DNA of 22,970 nucleotides, taken from contig CAKQFW010000007.1 of assembly GCA_934230965.1 (NCBI GenBank), positions 1 through 22,970 on the forward strand. Direction: 5' to 3'. The notes beneath the pieces are model-generated. The model ran no database searches. It saw only the letters and a program-made list of their open reading frames with translations, and was not told the origin of the DNA. Position 1 is the stretch's first letter. Every line of letters starts with the position of its first letter. The DNA is from an uncultured Prevotella sp. Its GTDB lineage: Bacteria > Bacteroidota > Bacteroidia > Bacteroidales > Bacteroidaceae. A program made the position numbers and the translations under genes. Below are positions 1 through 6,917 of this stretch, piece by piece.

Positions 1-67
1 TCTGGGCGAAAGCCCCAGCACTTGTAAGCAAGAGCATACTAACTAAAGCCACTTTCACTTTCTTCAT
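1..67 (-). CDS. 5' end of an exported-protein gene, cut by the window edge
   Basis: Only the first 22 codons are present. They read MKKVKVALVSMLLLTSAGAFAQ in two pieces: a basic start (MKKVKVA), a hydrophobic core and a signal peptidase I type end (GAFAQ). The product is therefore exported, and no lipobox Cys is visible. In a fructan locus this could be a SusC-like TonB-dependent receptor or a glycosidase, but the mature part lies outside the window. The gene has an unusually long upstream region: a 22-bp tandem repeat begins 57 bp before the start, and a -7 box with an upstream element matching that of the DUF4960 operon lies about 270-340 bp before it. Co-regulation with that operon is inferred from this match. 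Confidence 0.7.
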   Translation of the reverse strand, partial: MKKVKVALVSMLLLTSAGAFAQ

Positions 68-123
68 AAGAGTTTACGTTTGTTTTTAGTTTTTAAATTT
101 ATTTCTTATAATTTTTGTTTCAA

Positions 124-256
124 CAATAGTCTCTATCATACTTAACAATAGCCTTTGTCTTACTTAACAATAGCCTTTGTCTTACTTAACAATAGCCTTT
201 GTCTTACTTAACAATAGCCTCTATCATACTTAACAAATAGCCTTTGTCTTACTTAA
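124..256. repeat. 22-bp tandem repeat, six units, in the leader of the 1-67 gene
   Basis: Six consecutive units start at 124, 146, 168, 190, 212 and 234. The first five are 22 bp, the sixth is 23 bp, and a seventh begins at 257 and decays. Units read CAATAGCC followed by TTTGTCTTACTTAA; units 1 and 5 carry CTCTATCATACTTAA instead. There is no spacer between units, so this is not a CRISPR array. The block lies between the probable -7 box (339-346) and the start codon, so it should be transcribed as leader RNA. The copy number may vary by slippage. Confidence 0.9.
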
Positions 257-338
257 CAAATAGCAGTCATCTTTAATAAGATATATAAAGGTCTTTAGTT
301 AAGGGAGGCTCCTCTAATATCAGCCCCCAAAACGTAGA

Positions 339-412
339 CAAAGATATTAACATATAACAATTTTTGATTAGAGATATCGTTCATTTTATATCATTCATGT
401 TTCATGAAACAA
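339..412 (-). promoter_or_regulatory. Promoter and shared upstream element for the 1-67 gene
   Basis: On the minus strand TATCTTTG (346 to 339) fits the Bacteroidetes -7 consensus TAnnTTTG exactly. Twenty-nine bases further upstream lies a 37-bp element (376-412) that matches the element at 3742-3778 at 30 of 37 positions. It holds the palindrome GTTTCATGAAAC (399-410) and the block ATGAACGAT. The matching distance to the same -7 box in both promoters supports a common activator, plausibly the regulator encoded at 3860-6115. No good -33 TTTG is present, as expected for an activator-dependent promoter. Confidence 0.6.
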
Positions 413-510
413 TGATTGACATAAAAGCCACAAATAATAAGTTGTATTTGTTTATAAAAGCTTACCTACTACCATTCTCTCTTTGAAACATCTTTGTTTA
501 TATAAAGAAA

Positions 511-572
511 AAACAAAGCGCCCTACAAGGAGAAGTGTTTAAACATCTAATTATTTACTCATTGCAGGGCGC
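511..572 (-). terminator. Probable intrinsic terminator of the DUF4960/peptide operon
   Basis: Arms at 562-572 and 518-528 pair over 11 positions with one G-U (GCGCCCTGCAA with TTGTAGGGCGC on the minus strand). The stem is followed by TTTGTTTTTTC. The 33-base loop is long for an intrinsic terminator and contains TGTTTAAACA. The position just downstream of the 63-residue peptide gene supports the call. Confidence 0.5.
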
Positions 573-637
573 ATAAATATATGTAGCAACGGGAGTGTGT
601 TTGTTGCTGTACATTTTAAGAGGCTTAGCCTTTCATC

Positions 638-829
638 TTACTCCCATACATCGTTGATATGAAGTTTTCCACAAGCCTCTGAAGCATCGCCCTCGGTAAC
701 GGGGTCGCTGAACGAACCTTGTGTAGCATTACCATTAAGAGAACCCGCACACAAGGTTTCAATTTCCATCTTTTGCACCATTATGGCAGGAGCAACATAA
801 TATTTCTTTTTCATAATAGTTGTCATCAT
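638..829 (-). CDS. Small conserved-type Bacteroidales peptide, last gene of the DUF4960 operon
   Basis: A 63-residue product with a basic N-terminus and the pattern KKKYYVAPAI...ETLCAGS. Short peptides starting MKKxYxxP and carrying an L-x-AGS motif near residue 25 are common and uncharacterised in Bacteroides and Prevotella. The ATG at 814 (MKKKYYVAP) may be the true start, since that is where the family usually begins. No signal peptide is clear. The tail is acidic (DPVTEGDASEACGK) with a second Cys. It follows the 527-residue DUF4960 gene by 47 bp and is followed by a terminator, so co-transcription is likely. Function is unknown; a leader-like or secreted peptide is possible but not shown. 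Confidence 0.6.
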   Translation of the reverse strand: MMTTIMKKKYYVAPAIMVQKMEIETLCAGSLNGNATQGSFSDPVTEGDASEACGKLHINDVWE

Positions 830-876
830 TATTTTTTAGAAAGATTGATATTCTTTTTAAAAAGTGTGAAGCATTT

Positions 877-2460
877 TTATTTCAGCACTTTCTTTCCACC
901 CACGATATAAAGACCTTTAGGTAAAGCATTGAGGTTTGTGCCTACATACTGTCCGTTCAGGTTGTACACCTTCATATTCTGTTCATTGTTGGCCTCTGTT
1001 GTCACACCGTTGATGGCTGTAGTCTCGCCAAAATTGATATTGAAAGCCGCTGCTGAAATGCTTGATGGTTTAAAGAAATAAGCGCGGAAACCATTCATTT
1101 TGTTTTTACCCTCAGCAGGCACCACAAATTGTCGGCTCGCATTGAGGAACATTTCTGTGCCATCAGTTTTCATGGTATAGGGAGCATAATTGCCATGTAT
1201 ACCACATTCAGTGCCATTGCGCTGTGCCTCAGTAGAGGTTATGGTTACGCCATCAAAAGTAAGGATTTTCACTTCTTCAGTAGGCTTAATAAGATAAGGA
1301 ACGCCTGCTTGCATGGTTTCGGCATCCTTAAAATAGATAGTTTGTGTAGAAGCCTCTTCGCGGTCAAATATTTTTACATTACCTGCACTCTTCAGCACAC
1401 TGTTTATCTGGTCGGCATTTACATCGAAAGGCAGACAAATGGTGTTCCATGTATCAGCTTTCAACTGGCGAGTAAGAATAAAATCGATAGGCTTACCGCT
1501 CTTGGCGCTAATAGCTTCAGTTACATTATCAGCATTGTCGGCAATCGTCAAGGTGTTTAACGACTTGAGATACTCAAGACTATTTGCGGTGAGTTTCTCA
1601 ATATTGCTTTGATAAGCGTTGGTAGCATTATTCTGATGCCACTCGTAGGCGGCAATGCCGTTGCAAAGAATGGTACCCTTAAAATTGGTTGTAGGATGAA
1701 ACTCTATCACACCCGCACAAGCATAGTCGACCACGTGCTGCCAAGCGCCAAGCACTGTAGAAGAGGTTTTCTGCTCAAAGTCGGCCAACTTGTTAGGGTT
1801 ATTCTCCAAGCCAGCAATGGCGTTGAAATCCCATTTGCAGTTATGGTCTTCTTTCCAACCAGCTCCTATCAAAGGGAAGAACTCATGGTCGGTATACTGG
1901 GTTGTATTAGCCTCTAAACCTTGATAGATAGCGTGCGAGCGATGGTCGTACTGATTGACTTGCGTTGCACCTATCTGTGCGTTGATGCCCCATACATCAG
2001 CATTGTCGCCACCAGCGCCCGAACCAAAGATACCAGGAGCATAGACATCGGCCACACGCTCAAGAGGCACAATAAGCTGTGTAGCATGATTGGTAAGCAA
2101 CAGGTTACCACCAGCTTGCACAAAAGCCTTCATTGCGTTAAGAGCCTCATTGCTGATAAAGGCTTTAGGCAGTTTACTGTATCCATTCTCTATACCTACA
2201 CGATCAATAGCCACCCACAATGCACGCACGTTCTTAGCATCAAGCGTGTTAATGTTAGTAGGGGTAAAGAACTGGCCTTCGCCTTTAGCCACATAGTTAG
2301 TGTTAAACCACTCGGCGGCAGCTTTCTCGTCATCGTCTTCAATAGCACTAACATTGTCGTAGCCAATAAACATACCCAACTTCTGTGCCATAGCCCACTG
2401 ACTGCCACATACAAGCATTAAAGCCAGCAGCAAAAGATGTGTTATCTTTCTTGTTTTCAT
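877..2460 (-). CDS. Secreted DUF4960 protein with extra beta-rich domain and T9SS-like tail
   Basis: 527 residues. A signal peptide (about 1-25, ending WAMAQ) is followed by a DUF4960-like domain (about 28-300). Family hallmarks are DDDEKAAAEWF, the hydrophobic core GGNLLLTNHATQL, the glycine-rich DVWGINAQIG stretch and DHNCKWDFN. DUF4960 is known mainly from surface proteins of GH32 fructan loci, including a region of a levan-binding protein of B. thetaiotaomicron, so a fructan-handling role is inferred. Residues about 305-490 form a domain often appended to Prevotella surface proteins (ADTWNTICLPFDV, GVPYLIKP, NGFRAYFF). The end (KVYNLNGQYV...PKGLYIVGGKKVLK) resembles a type IX sorting tail. 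It lies 32 bp downstream of a shorter paralogue (2493-3548), and the central part is almost identical in DNA to it. Family assignment is from recalled motifs and is fairly sure; function is not established. Confidence 0.8.
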   Translation of the reverse strand: MKTRKITHLLLLALMLVCGSQWAMAQKLGMFIGYDNVSAIEDDDEKAAAEWFNTNYVAKGEGQFFTPTNINTLDAKNVRALWVAIDRVGIENGYSKLPKAFISNEALNAMKAFVQAGGNLLLTNHATQLIVPLERVADVYAPGIFGSGAGGDNADVWGINAQIGATQVNQYDHRSHAIYQGLEANTTQYTDHEFFPLIGAGWKEDHNCKWDFNAIAGLENNPNKLADFEQKTSSTVLGAWQHVVDYACAGVIEFHPTTNFKGTILCNGIAAYEWHQNNATNAYQSNIEKLTANSLEYLKSLNTLTIADNADNVTEAISAKSGKPIDFILTRQLKADTWNTICLPFDVNADQINSVLKSAGNVKIFDREEASTQTIYFKDAETMQAGVPYLIKPTEEVKILTFDGVTITSTEAQRNGTECGIHGNYAPYTMKTDGTEMFLNASRQFVVPAEGKNKMNGFRAYFFKPSSISAAAFNINFGETTAINGVTTEANNEQNMKVYNLNGQYVGTNLNALPKGLYIVGGKKVLK

Positions 2461-2492
2461 AGTGTCTTCTATATTATAATTATTGTTCTTAG

Positions 2493-3548
2493 TTATTTCA
2501 TCACTTTCTTACCACCCATTACATACACGCCCTTAGGCAACACATTAAGGCTGGTTCCTACATACTGGCCTTTAAGGTTATAAATGCGGCTATCCTTGGC
2601 AGTATTATTCACCACACCATTAATGGCAGTGGCAGTGCCCAGCGACTTGAGATAGCTTAAACTATTAGCAGTGAGTTTCTCAATATTGCTTTGATAAGCG
2701 TTGGTAGCATTATTCTGGTTCCACTCGTAGGCAGCAATGCCGTTGCAAAGAATGGTACCCTTGAAGTCGGCTGTAGGATGAAACTCTATTACACCCGCAC
2801 AAGCATAGTCGACCACGTGCTGCCAAGCGCCAAGCACTGTTGAAGAGGTTTTCTGCTCAAAGTCGGCCAACTTGTTAGGGTTATCCTCCAAGCCAGCAAT
2901 GGCGTTGAAATCCCATTTGCAGTTATGGTCTTCTTTCCAACCCGCTCCTATCAGTGGGAAGAACTCATGGTCTTCGTATGTAGTAGTATTGGTCTCCAAT
3001 CCGTTATAAATAGCATGTGTACGATGGTCATACACATCAGTCATCACAGCACCTATCTGTGCATTGATGCCCCATACATCAGGATTGTCGCCACCAGCGC
3101 CAGCCCCAAAAATGCCAGGAGCATATACATCGGTTACACGTTCAAGAGGTACAATTAGCTGTGTAGCATGACTGGTAAGGAGCAAATTGCCACCAGCCTT
3201 TACGAAACGCTGCATAGCATCAAAGCTATCAAAGTTGTAGAAGGTACTGGGCAAGTTATTATATCCTTTCTCTAAGCCTTCACGATCAATGGCCACCCAC
3301 AGCACTTTTGTATCAGTAGCGCTGAGCGTTGTTATGGTAGAGGGAGTGAAAAATTTGCCTTCACCCGTTGCTACATATTTAGTATTGAACCACTCGGCAG
3401 CAGCCTTCTCATCATCGTCTTGAATATTGCTTACTTTATCAGCACCGATAAACATAGCCACTTCTTGTGCTTTGACCCACTGGCTACCACATACTAATAG
3501 TATAGCCAACAATAACAACTGAGTAAAATTTTTCTTGTTCATAATCAT
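2493..3548 (-). CDS. Secreted DUF4960 protein, short paralogue
   Basis: 351 residues: a signal peptide (about 1-28, ending WVKAQ), one DUF4960-like domain (about 30-305) and a sorting-type tail (RIYNLKGQYV...KGVYVMGGKKVMK). The domain keeps QDDDEKAAAEWF, AGGNLLLTSHATQL, NPDVWGINAQIG and EDHNCKWDFN. It lacks the roughly 175-residue beta-rich insert of its downstream neighbour. The start could also be the second Met at 3542 (MNKKNF). It is the first gene of the operon: its promoter region (3704-3778) carries the element shared with the 1-67 gene, and the regulator gene ends about 310 bp upstream. A surface fructan-binding or processing role is inferred only from where DUF4960 occurs. Unlike the larger DUF4960 proteins I recall, it has no N-terminal Ig-like domains and no lipobox. 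Confidence 0.8.
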   Translation of the reverse strand: MIMNKKNFTQLLLLAILLVCGSQWVKAQEVAMFIGADKVSNIQDDDEKAAAEWFNTKYVATGEGKFFTPSTITTLSATDTKVLWVAIDREGLEKGYNNLPSTFYNFDSFDAMQRFVKAGGNLLLTSHATQLIVPLERVTDVYAPGIFGAGAGGDNPDVWGINAQIGAVMTDVYDHRTHAIYNGLETNTTTYEDHEFFPLIGAGWKEDHNCKWDFNAIAGLEDNPNKLADFEQKTSSTVLGAWQHVVDYACAGVIEFHPTADFKGTILCNGIAAYEWNQNNATNAYQSNIEKLTANSLSYLKSLGTATAINGVVNNTAKDSRIYNLKGQYVGTSLNVLPKGVYVMGGKKVMK

Positions 3549-3703
3549 TGTTTAAAATTTAATATTTACGTTTTTAGTTTTCTTATTTTTCCTTCTTGCT
3601 TGTTATTCTACACATTTCTGTGCTATTTATATTCTCATATTTGTTGTTTCTGTTTTTAGCATTTAAGTGTAAAATATAAACACTTGCATTTATTTCTCGA
3701 ACG

Positions 3704-3778
3704 CAAAGATATGCAAATAAGAAAAGAGTGATATTTCATGAATCGTTCATAAAATATCACTCTTGTTACATGTAACAA
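3704..3778 (-). promoter_or_regulatory. Promoter and shared 37-bp element of the DUF4960 operon
   Basis: TATCTTTG on the minus strand (3711 to 3704) is a perfect -7 box. The 37-bp element 3742-3778 begins with the perfect 16-bp palindrome TTGTTACATGTAACAA (3763-3778), continues GAGTGATAT and ends ATGAACGAT, and is matched at 376-412. The gap between element and -7 box is 30 bases here and 29 there. The likely binder is the AraC-type domain of the regulator encoded just upstream (3860-6115); this is inferred from proximity. Confidence 0.65.
3725..3763. promoter_or_regulatory. 39-bp near-perfect palindrome overlapping the -33 region
   Basis: AGAGTGATATTT (3725-3736) pairs perfectly with AAATATCACTCT (3752-3763), and ATGAA/TTCAT pair inside around a TCG centre with one mismatch between the two stems. 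On the minus strand it is followed by TTTTCTTATTT, so it could end transcription from the regulator gene. It also overlaps the -33 region of the DUF4960 promoter and one end of the shared element. Terminator, operator or both are possible. Confidence 0.55.
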
Positions 3779-3859
3779 TCGTTGATACGAATGTCAAAAA
3801 TATTAAGTAGCAGCCCTATCTTTTTGTAGATATATGGGGTTGCCTTATGTGTATGCGAG

Positions 3860-6115
3860 CTACACACGCAGCTCATCTCTTACATCGCTGGGATACTTTC
3901 CGTATTGTTTTTTAAAGCAAGTAGAGAAATAGCCTGGGGTGCCAAAGCCCACCTCGTTAGCAATCTCTGACACGGTTTTCCCCGTGGTCTTCAATAATTG
4001 CATGGCACGTTTAAGGCGCGTCTCGCGCAATATTTCAACAGGAGTCATGCCTGTAAGTGCCTTCACCTTACGATAGAGCTGCACACGCGAAAGCCCCACC
4101 TCGTTGCCAAGGTCTTCAATTTTAAGTTGGGTGTCGGAGAGATGCATCTCCATTGCCTTTATAAAATTGTTGATAAACAATCGGTCAGGACTTATCGCCG
4201 TAGGCTGTTCTTGAGACGAAGAAGACGCGAGAGCTGTGGAGCCTAAAGAGTCGTTGCCATTTGCCTTAACATCAGAAAACAGCATACGCAATTTCTGCCG
4301 ATTGGTCAGCAGCGAAGCAATGTTTGCTAACAGCAAGTCGGCACTAAAGGGTTTGGTCATATATAGGTCGGCACCCGTCTGCATGCCTTCAACATACTGC
4401 TGTTCGGTGCTACGAGCCGTAAGCAACAACACGGGTATATGGCTGGTAACCTCGTGGTGTTTAAGGCGTGTGCAAAGCGTCAGTCCGTCCATGATGGGCA
4501 TCATTACGTCGCTCACCACCAGGTCGGGCACGCTTTCTATTGCCAAGCGCAAGCCACTTTGCCCATCAGAAGCCTCTATCACATAGTAACGGTCGAGCAA
4601 CAATGTGCGCAGATAGGCCCGCATATCGGCATTATCGTCAACGATGAGCACGGTAGCCAACTCGTCGTTATTGGCGTTGAGCAGCACCTCGTGCCGAGCA
4701 TCTTGCACCGACTTGTCGCTTACTTTTATTTGTTCTTCATTGGCCACGGTGGTATCGTCGATGGTGTTACGGTTCTCATGACGAAACAGCAACACATCGC
4801 TCACCAAATGCTGCAGCTGGGTTACATTGCGCTGAATAATATCTATCAGCTGTTTGCTGTCGCCATGCCCCTGTGCCAACTGGTTAAGAGGGCCAGCAAT
4901 GAGCGTGAGAGGGGTGCGCAACTGGTGAGAGGCATTTGTAAAGAAGCGCATCTGCTCGTCGTTCATCTCGCACATGCGGCGGTTAGCCCTACGTGTAGCT
5001 CGCACAGCACGCAAGGTGGCAAACACGGCCATGGTAAGCATAATGGTAAAAAGCACAAACACCAAGGTAAGTGTGCGCTGGGTATGATAGAAGCCCAGAT
5101 AGGTTTCTAACTTTTTCTGTATCGTGGCAAGATATTGGCTCTGTTGCATGAGCGCGTTGCTACTCATCGACACATCTGTCACGTTTTGTGGTGTAACCAC
5201 ATAACTGCCAATGGTGTTGATACGCGGCACACGCTTGCCTTCAAGCACACGTAAAGCCAACGCAATAACCTCTTCGCCATGAGTGGGATAGATATATGAT
5301 GCCGACAGTTTGCCTTGCTGTATTGAGTCGATACCCTCGCCAGGCAACCCGTCGACGCCCAGAAAATAAATATCGTCGACACGCCCTGTGCTGAGCGCTC
5401 CAGCACGTGCTCCTAAGGCAGCATGATCGCTATGGCAGAACACCACATCGGCTTTTTTCTTGTCCTTTAGCCAACGCTGCATAACGTCACTGCTACCTTC
5501 AAACGACCAGCTGCTGGGCACCGAGATGTATTCGATATCGGGGTGATGCTGCATAACATTTGCAAAACCTTTGTGCCTGTCACGGTCGGGCGAAAGAATC
5601 ATAGGGCCTGTTATCTCCAGCACTACGGGGCGGCGGCCCTCGGCACGCACACTGTCGCAACACAGCCGCACGGCATATCGTGCCATTTGCCGTCCGGCAT
5701 CAATATTGTCGCCACCTATATAGGCGGTATAATAAGGTATAGATGTAAGTCGGTCGAAGAAAACGATGGGTATATGTTGCTTATGAGCCCGTAGCAAACT
5801 GGCATTAAGGGCACGGTCGTCGTTGGGCGACACCACAAGCAGGTCTACCCCTTCAGCTACCAAACTATCAATCTGCTCGCTTTGTAACTGGGTATTGTTG
5901 TTGGCGTTCTTAATAACAACCTTCACGTCATTATCGTAGAGATGCTGAGCCGACAGCATCTCTACATTGGCCTTATCGCGCCATCTACCGCCCACACACT
6001 GCGATACACCTATTTTATATTTATAACTCTTGCTCATCGTGCAGCCTGATAGTAGGAACAGGATGAGGAACAGCGGGATATAAAAGATACGAGCAGATAA
6101 AGATATTTGTTTCAT
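3860..6115 (-). CDS. HTCS-like sensor regulator lacking the kinase ATPase domain (BT1754-like sensor)
   Basis: 751 residues; intact HTCS proteins of this type are usually longer. Order: signal sequence with lipobox-like LSGC (Cys25); a periplasmic sugar-binding domain of the type I substrate-binding-protein fold (about 33-310, YKIGVSQC, LLVVSPNDD, YIGGDNID, FLGVDGLPGEG), close to the fructose-sensing domain of BT1754; a membrane segment (about 346-367); a histidine dimerisation helix with SHQLRTPLTLI (His397); then directly a receiver (VLIVDDN, Asp536 in VVSDVMMP, TKPF); and an AraC-type double HTH (about 650-745, GLSRVQLYRKVKALTG, ANEVGFGTPGYFSTCFKKQYG). The N, G1 and G2 boxes of the HATPase domain, expected after LVSDVLLFRHEN, are absent, with no frameshift. 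It starts 16 bp after the GT2 gene stop. The DUF4960 operon and the 1-67 gene are likely targets. Signalling may be phosphorylation-independent or need a kinase in trans. Confidence 0.88.
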   Translation of the reverse strand: MKQISLSARIFYIPLFLILFLLSGCTMSKSYKYKIGVSQCVGGRWRDKANVEMLSAQHLYDNDVKVVIKNANNNTQLQSEQIDSLVAEGVDLLVVSPNDDRALNASLLRAHKQHIPIVFFDRLTSIPYYTAYIGGDNIDAGRQMARYAVRLCCDSVRAEGRRPVVLEITGPMILSPDRDRHKGFANVMQHHPDIEYISVPSSWSFEGSSDVMQRWLKDKKKADVVFCHSDHAALGARAGALSTGRVDDIYFLGVDGLPGEGIDSIQQGKLSASYIYPTHGEEVIALALRVLEGKRVPRINTIGSYVVTPQNVTDVSMSSNALMQQSQYLATIQKKLETYLGFYHTQRTLTLVFVLFTIMLTMAVFATLRAVRATRRANRRMCEMNDEQMRFFTNASHQLRTPLTLIAGPLNQLAQGHGDSKQLIDIIQRNVTQLQHLVSDVLLFRHENRNTIDDTTVANEEQIKVSDKSVQDARHEVLLNANNDELATVLIVDDNADMRAYLRTLLLDRYYVIEASDGQSGLRLAIESVPDLVVSDVMMPIMDGLTLCTRLKHHEVTSHIPVLLLTARSTEQQYVEGMQTGADLYMTKPFSADLLLANIASLLTNRQKLRMLFSDVKANGNDSLGSTALASSSSQEQPTAISPDRLFINNFIKAMEMHLSDTQLKIEDLGNEVGLSRVQLYRKVKALTGMTPVEILRETRLKRAMQLLKTTGKTVSEIANEVGFGTPGYFSTCFKKQYGKYPSDVRDELRV

Positions 6116-6131
6116 TTTTATTAAGATGAAG

Positions 6132-6908
6132 TTATCGCTTCACCATGCTTCTTATTACAAACCATGCGTGCATGAGCACGGTGGGCACGAAGCCATAGTG
6201 GTGGGCCATGACGTGGAAGCGCTCTTTCAGCGAGGCGCGATGGTTGGTGGTGGTCATGCCACCATCGAGAAAGTTTACCACCACGGCGCCCACATTGCGC
6301 ATGGGCAGACGGCGGCGGCGCGCCAAACGCATGATGCGTATGCACCAATCAACGTCGGCTGAGAAGCGGTAGTGCAGGTCGTAAGGCGTGACCTTGGCCA
6401 AGTCGGTACGAGCATAGAAGGCTTGGTGGCACACCAACATGCCCTTCATAAACGAGCGCCAAGTAAGGCGGCGCGGAGGCGACAGGCGGCGGTGGCGCAG
6501 AAAGTGTCCGTCATCGTCTACCACATCGGTGTCGCCATAGAGCACGGCAGGCGGCTCTTCGCCCTCGCCCACGCTCTCGGCCACCAGCTCTAAGGTGTCG
6601 GCCGAGGGAAACGTGTCGCCAGCGTTTAAGAACAACACATATTGGCCTGTGGCGCGCTGTATGCCTTTGTTCATGGCATCGTACAGTCCGCGGTCGGGCT
6701 CACTCTTCACGCGCACCTCGTGGCACCAGTCTTCGGCATCGCTTTTCTGCCGATAAGCTTCTACCATATTGAGCGTGGCATCGGTCGAGGCCCCATCTAC
6801 AATGATATGTTCTACATGACTATATGTTTGCTCCAGCACGCTGTCGAGGGTACGTTGCAGCACACTCTCGGCGTTATAGGTGCAAGTGATTATTGAAAAT
6901 ACTACCAT
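6132..6908 (-). CDS. Family 2 glycosyltransferase (WcaE-like)
   Basis: 258 residues with a GT-A fold N-terminus: FSIITCTYNAESVLQRTLDSVLEQTY, shown in the first 45 residues, then IIVDGASTDAT and DRGLYDAMNKGI. LFLNAGDTF supplies the short motif that takes the place of the usual metal-binding DxD region in this group. Enzymes of this type transfer a sugar from a nucleotide donor to a polysaccharide or LPS precursor at the inner face of the cytoplasmic membrane; donor and acceptor cannot be read from the sequence. It begins 9 bp after the GT4 gene and ends 16 bp before the HTCS-like gene on the same strand, so the three are probably co-transcribed. The C-terminal 40 residues (HYGFVPTVLMHAWFVIRSMVKR) may associate with the membrane. 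Confidence 0.85.
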   Translation of the reverse strand: MVVFSIITCTYNAESVLQRTLDSVLEQTYSHVEHIIVDGASTDATLNMVEAYRQKSDAEDWCHEVRVKSEPDRGLYDAMNKGIQRATGQYVLFLNAGDTFPSADTLELVAESVGEGEEPPAVLYGDTDVVDDDGHFLRHRRLSPPRRLTWRSFMKGMLVCHQAFYARTDLAKVTPYDLHYRFSADVDWCIRIMRLARRRRLPMRNVGAVVVNFLDGGMTTTNHRASLKERFHVMAHHYGFVPTVLMHAWFVIRSMVKR

Positions 6909-6917
6909 GAAAAAGAA

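Larger units (their letters stand above)
68..637. other. 570-bp AT-rich intergenic region
   Basis: No credible coding sequence is seen on either strand. From left to right it holds the leader and tandem repeat of the 1-67 gene, its promoter and upstream element, small inverted repeats (430-436 with 445-451; 492-499 with 511-518), a terminator for the peptide gene, and a short hairpin at 583-612 (GCAAC with GTTGC). Confidence 0.6.

Noticed and set aside
124..256. Possible CRISPR array
   Set aside because: Units are contiguous with no unique spacers, and no cas gene is present.
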